A stretch of DNA of 64,000 nucleotides, from contig CAMQGK010000001.1 in assembly GCA_947000775.1 (NCBI GenBank), positions 237,001 to 301,000 on the forward strand. Reading direction: 5' to 3'. Numbering within the stretch: the first letter of the stretch is position 1; each line of letters starts with the position of its first letter. Position numbers and translations under genes: made by a program. The notes below the pieces were generated by a model. That model was not told where the DNA came from, searched no databases, and was given only the letters and a program-made list of their open reading frames with translations. The DNA comes from Pterois miles (lineage: Eukaryota > Chordata > Actinopteri > Perciformes > Scorpaenidae). This document shows, piece after piece, positions 61,801 to 64,000 of this stretch.

Positions 61801-63759
61801 GGTAATTTGCTCGATCCGGTCTCTTAAGGCGGGAAGTGATCATTGTGGGCTATTATAACTTCCCCTGTGGCCTCTACACAAATGTCAACTATTAACACAG
61901 TTCCTCATTAAAACAGTAAGCCTTTGAAAGACAAAACGAACTTGGCAGGCTCGTAAAAGGATCAGCTAGTGGTATCAGGTCATGCTGATAATTTGGGTTT
62001 GATGTGCCAAGGTTGAGAGCTATCCATCTATTCGTCATCATTATGATGATAGTTATGCCAACACACTAATGGAATGGGAGGGAACTGAATTTTGTTTGTG
62101 ATGTGTTGTTGTGTGTTGAATGTTTGTTTGAGATAGCATGAGTTCAAGTTGTTTGGACATACTGTACACAGTTAATTTAGATTTCCATGCATTATTAGGA
62201 TGTAGAAGTATATTGTGTTCCCAACATAATATTTCCCTTGAGGTGTTGCATGTCTCACTAAATGCAATGTATCAGGCAAATATGTGTGTAGAAATTAAGA
62301 GAACAGCAGGAGAAGACAAAAAGGGTGAGAAAGATGGAGAGAGGGGGAGGAGGACAAATTACAGAGGCTGCAGGTGTAGTGTTATTAAAAGAAATGCTTG
62401 AAATAACTTCCACTATGTGTGACTGCGGATGAACTAAGCAGAGGGAAAAAGTGTGAGACACTCAATGACGGTCCTCAGGGGGGCCAGAGCTACTGTAATA
62501 TTTAATTGTGGAAATTGTCATTTTTCATAGGCAGTGATAAATAAAATGTACTTTAGGGATGTCACGATGAGGAAATTTTCCCACCGGTTCATACATTTGT
62601 AACAATACTGGTGTTACTGGTTACACCGCATGTTTTACAAGAAAAGATGATAGTCAGTAGGCAGAGTGCTTTCTTAGATTTTTAACATCAGGCAGCTGCG
62701 TCTGGTCCCACTCCCTCCTCCTCATGCCGATTGCCTCATTAACATTATGTTTCCCTTATAGCACATTAAACCTGAAATATTGCCAAATAAGTGCCTTTGC
62801 TTTTCACTTTGACACCAAATCCTCCGCCACCGTTTTGTGTTTATGTTGAGATCAGCTGTACGTAGCGGAGCATCGTAAGACACTTCACTCAAACTGGACA
62901 GAAACCAAATAAAACTAAACCTAAACCGTCGTCTTGAGTCTTTCGAACTCAACTCTAATTTCACAGAGTTTGATGTGAAAATATGGCGACTCTACAGTTG
63001 CAGGAGGCTGGGTCACGCATCATCAATGTGTTATCAGTTACACTGTGCATGTGTTATACCCAGTGGTCTTAATGTTCAACCATTTAAAAAAAAACTCCTG
63101 AATCTGGATAATGATCCAGACTGCCACCAAAATGTAATGGATTGTTCACGGTGCCACACCCTACCCCCCAAAATATATGTCAAACTCCACAGCAGTTAAT
63201 AAAAACACTACATGCAGAATAAACTTAATCAGAAGACCAGGAAACACACAGAAAATGTTACAGCACAACTGATAACCATTGAAAAGAGCAAGATATTATC
63301 ACACTTTTGTCGTAACAAGCGGAGATACAAAGTGAAAAGAAAGAAGAAGTGAGCTGTTTTTAGAAAAGCCGCAGAAAAAACAGACAAAGAAGTGTGAGAG
63401 AGGCTGCGTCTGGACAGGAAGAGAAAGGAAACAGCAAACAAAGGAACTTCATGGCAATTCAAACATCACATCATCTGAGGGAGATTTTTTTGGTTAGTGT
63501 GCCAATAAATTTAAACCTGCACGTTTACAATCTAATGGAACAAAAGTGAAAACTGGTTTTACCGACATAAAACAGTACGTACTAAATATAATTATCTTCT
63601 TGAAAACTCACATTCCAGTGTTTTTAATAATGCGTCCCTGGTCCATCTTCTGTCCAATCCCATGAACCACAAAGACAATGTGTGTAGTCTGAGGCGGTCT
63701 GTCCTCAGGTGAGGCCTCCTCAACATAACCCCGATGGAGCCGTGTTCCACTGCTGGAGG
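55614..63759 (-). CDS. ddhd1: ddhd1 (phosphatidic-acid-preferring phospholipase A1), 3' ten exons
   Basis: DDHD1 hydrolyses the sn-1 acyl chain of phosphatidic acid and related phospholipids, giving 2-acyl lysolipids; it acts in the cytosol and at membranes, including mitochondria. Ten minus-strand exons with GT-AG sites join into 491 residues plus stop. In order: the lipase core with VFVVHGIGQKMDQGRIIKNT, the nucleophile motif SHSLG in VSVVSHSLGCVITYDIMTGW, then the DDHD domain from FKVENFFCMGSPLAVFLALR through HPTDPVAYRLEPLI to SRYWSAVTSHTGYW and HDIALFLLTFIY. The metal-binding-like D, D, H and D residues are present. The N-terminal exons lie outside the window to the right. Similarity is to DDHD1 rather than DDHD2 or SEC23IP: there is no SAM domain before the DDHD domain, and it adjoins fermt2 as in human. 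Confidence 0.96.
55907..56104 (-). CDS. ddhd1: ddhd1 exon: GKGIGGILFSRF region and acidic linker
   Basis: Completes Gly, then AASIGKGIGGILFSRFSRSN and a divergent linker ending RPTSPVTDTS with one base over. Acceptor CACAATGTAG, donor GTCAT/GTTAGT. The linker is unlike the human one in sequence and seems shorter. Confidence 0.93.
56587..56690 (+). mobile_element. Family G TIR half-element
   Basis: TAGGCCTAGCACGATAACT then GGCGATAAACAATATTATTG-TCATTTTAAGA. The same text occurs inverted at 58195-58305, ending at CGTGACAGGCCTA. Confidence 0.7.
56771..56943 (-). CDS. ddhd1: ddhd1 exon: variable linker inside DDHD domain
   Basis: Completes Trp, then CSATNPTPYDEIRPTFLNPV and SPVLARRHYGESITNLGKAS to a split Gly. 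Acceptor CTCGATCAG, donor ATTCTGG/GTAAGA. The Ser/Pro-rich linker is less conserved; the RRHYGESITN core agrees with human DDHD1. Confidence 0.95.
57025..57089 (-). CDS. ddhd1: ddhd1 exon: DDHD domain (AYRLEPLI)
   Basis: A 65-base exon coding AYRLEPLILKHYSNIAPVQI-H plus two bases of Trp. Acceptor TTCTGTTCAG, donor CACTG/GTAAGA. Confidence 0.95.
57341..57490 (-). CDS. ddhd1: ddhd1 exon: start of DDHD domain
   Basis: Fifty whole codons: VENFFCMGSPLAVFLALRGI, then SICSRLFNVFHPTDPV. Acceptor TGTCTCTCAG, donor CCTGTG/GTCAGT. The Asp of HPTDPV is among the conserved D residues of the domain. Confidence 0.96.
57692..57784 (-). pseudogene. LINE C-terminal zinc-binding (zf-RVT-like) relic
   Basis: A 30-codon minus-strand reading LGIQQCDLCRFCEEEEESDI-HLFWYCKEVA then stop. 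The C-x2-C ... H-L-F-W-x-C pattern is typical of the zinc-binding end of L1/Tx1-type LINE proteins. Flanking DNA to about 57950 may belong to it. It lies within a ddhd1 intron. Confidence 0.6.
58195..58305 (-). mobile_element. Family G TIR half-element, inverted partner
   Basis: The reverse complement reads TAGGCCTGTCACGATAACTG, then AATAAACAATATTATTGTCA, matching 56587-56690. The two copies face each other across about 1.5 kb with three ddhd1 exons. Confidence 0.7.
58407..58482 (-). CDS. ddhd1: ddhd1 exon leading into the DDHD domain
   Basis: Completes Arg, then LQELENRLLTLEASKPPA and ALKFK. Acceptor CCATTTAACAG, donor TTTAAG/GTAAGA. The LQELENRL stretch fits the helix before the DDHD domain. 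Confidence 0.94.
59046..59308 (-). CDS. ddhd1: ddhd1 exon with nucleophile motif SHSLG
   Basis: Starts ITKGLTQELNRLYTLFCSRN, with VSHSLGCVITYDIMTG in the middle and LRWMSYEEKHVLEQL near the end. The serine of S-H-S-L-G is the catalytic nucleophile in this lipase family. Acceptor CATCTCCCCAG, donor AACAG/GTAGCG. Confidence 0.96.
59401..59507 (-). CDS. ddhd1: ddhd1 exon (DSITPDKVRGLRD)
   Basis: Codes DTVDSITPDKVRGLRDLLNS to MYYNSPLYRDE and ends on a whole codon. Acceptor TTTCTGTAG, donor GATGAG/GTGAGA. Confidence 0.95.
59617..60225 (+). mobile_element. Family A TIR element, copy 4
   Basis: TAGGGCTGTTAACTTGATAA to ATTGATTGACAGCCCTA, with GACCTCTGACCTCAAGATAT and TTTATGATAATCACATGCAG inside. 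It is preceded by AGTGGCCACTTTATTAG, another common repeat end. In the ddhd1 intron between 59507 and 60523. Confidence 0.8.
60279..60301 (+). repeat. T homopolymer (about 23)
   Basis: A long T run on the plus strand (A run in the ddhd1 pre-mRNA), just beyond the family A element; possibly a retroposon tail. Confidence 0.7.
60523..60632 (-). CDS. ddhd1: ddhd1 exon (HVEFLPVEWRSKL)
   Basis: Completes Met, then LREGVRKMEEKHFSEH and HVEFLPVEWRSKLALDG with one base over. Acceptor GTCTACTCAG, donor ATGGAG/GTTAGT. The upstream intron is about 3 kb. Confidence 0.95.
60633..63611 (-). other. ddhd1: ddhd1 intron of about 3 kb
   Basis: No exon recognised. It holds a TAGGGATGTCACGATG-type repeat end at 62554-62700 with ACCGGTTCATAC and GGTGTTACTGGTTACACCG, and a fragment with CTGAATCTGGATAATGATCC and ACCAAAATGTAATGGATTG at about 63095-63165. 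The rest is unassigned. Confidence 0.55.
63612..63759 (-). CDS. ddhd1: ddhd1 exon with the VHGIG motif
   Basis: Begins mid-codon, then SSSGTRLHRGYVEEA and IVFVVHGIGQKMDQGRIIKN. Acceptor CCCCTTCCAG, donor GGAAT/GTGAGT. The VHGIG loop forms the oxyanion region in this family. It is the first ddhd1 exon I can see; upstream exons lie beyond 64000. Confidence 0.95.
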
Positions 63760-64000
63760 CTGGAAGGGGACAAAGGACAGGGTCGGACTATTACTTATGA
63801 TATCTTACTGCTTGCAAGAAAAGCAAAACATTCTTCCATTTTTACAGTATGTTGTGTACTGTGCTACTCAATGCAAACAAGGCTATAAATATCTTAGTAA
63901 TGGTGTTTAAGTAACATGCCGTTCTGAGTCCAAAGAGGCCAATAGGTGAGACACAAAGCCCTGTTGTGACTGTAGCCCAAGACTCAGTGCCAGTAGAGGG
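63760..64000 (-). other. ddhd1: ddhd1 intron, right edge
   Basis: No exon I can support. The reading frames at 63950-64000 do not match DDHD1 text that I recognise. Confidence 0.5.

Noticed and set aside
1..64000. CRISPR arrays, prokaryotic operons, phage, rRNA or tRNA genes
   Set aside because: No regularly spaced repeats of that type, no cloverleaf with A/B boxes that I could confirm, and the coding structure is that of a vertebrate with introns.

Overview
The window is vertebrate nuclear DNA, almost certainly from a teleost fish (probably a percomorph). It has split genes with GT-AG introns, two recognisable vertebrate genes, and a dense load of small terminal-inverted-repeat DNA transposons and LINE tails of the kind common in fish. 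No operons, phage, CRISPR arrays, rRNA or tRNA genes were seen. Exons were found by reading the minus strand, checking each splice site and reading frame by hand, and comparing with human kindlin-2 and DDHD1 as I know them. No alignment was run.

Both genes are on the minus strand. (1) fermt2 (kindlin-2, an integrin co-activator) runs from a CpG-island promoter and non-coding exon near 47.2-47.4 kb down to a coding exon at 4238-4456. Eleven constitutive coding exons join without a frame break into exactly 531 codons: F0, F1 with its long loop, the first part of F2, the PH domain, and the start of the second half of F2. The last roughly 150 residues (rest of F2, and F3) and the 3'UTR lie left of base 1. 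A twelfth, 33-bp cassette microexon at 13844-13876 keeps frame and would add 11 residues to the F1 loop. (2) ddhd1 (PA-preferring phospholipase A1, DDHD family) runs from 63759 to the stop codon at 55614. Ten exons give 491 residues with the VHGIG and SHSLG lipase motifs and the whole DDHD domain. Its 5' exons lie right of the window. The pair keeps the head-to-tail order FERMT2-DDHD1 known from human 14q22.

Layout: 1-4.2 kb, fermt2 intron or downstream DNA with LINE remnants and G-rich tracts. 4.2-17.3 kb, fermt2 exons 12 to 4. 17.3-44.9 kb, two large fermt2 introns full of dispersed repeats. 44.9-47.5 kb, first coding exon, first intron and CpG-island promoter. 47.5-55.6 kb, intergenic DNA and/or a long ddhd1 3'UTR, with a CCAAT-rich miniature transposon, an old tandem duplication and another miniature transposon. 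55.6-63.8 kb, ddhd1.

I found no new multigene system. The most interesting items are the pyrimidine-flanked fermt2 microexon, a miniature transposon carrying a CCAAT-box array just upstream of the fermt2 promoter, an unexplained tandem duplication at 48.7-49.4 kb, and inverted transposon ends bracketing three ddhd1 exons.
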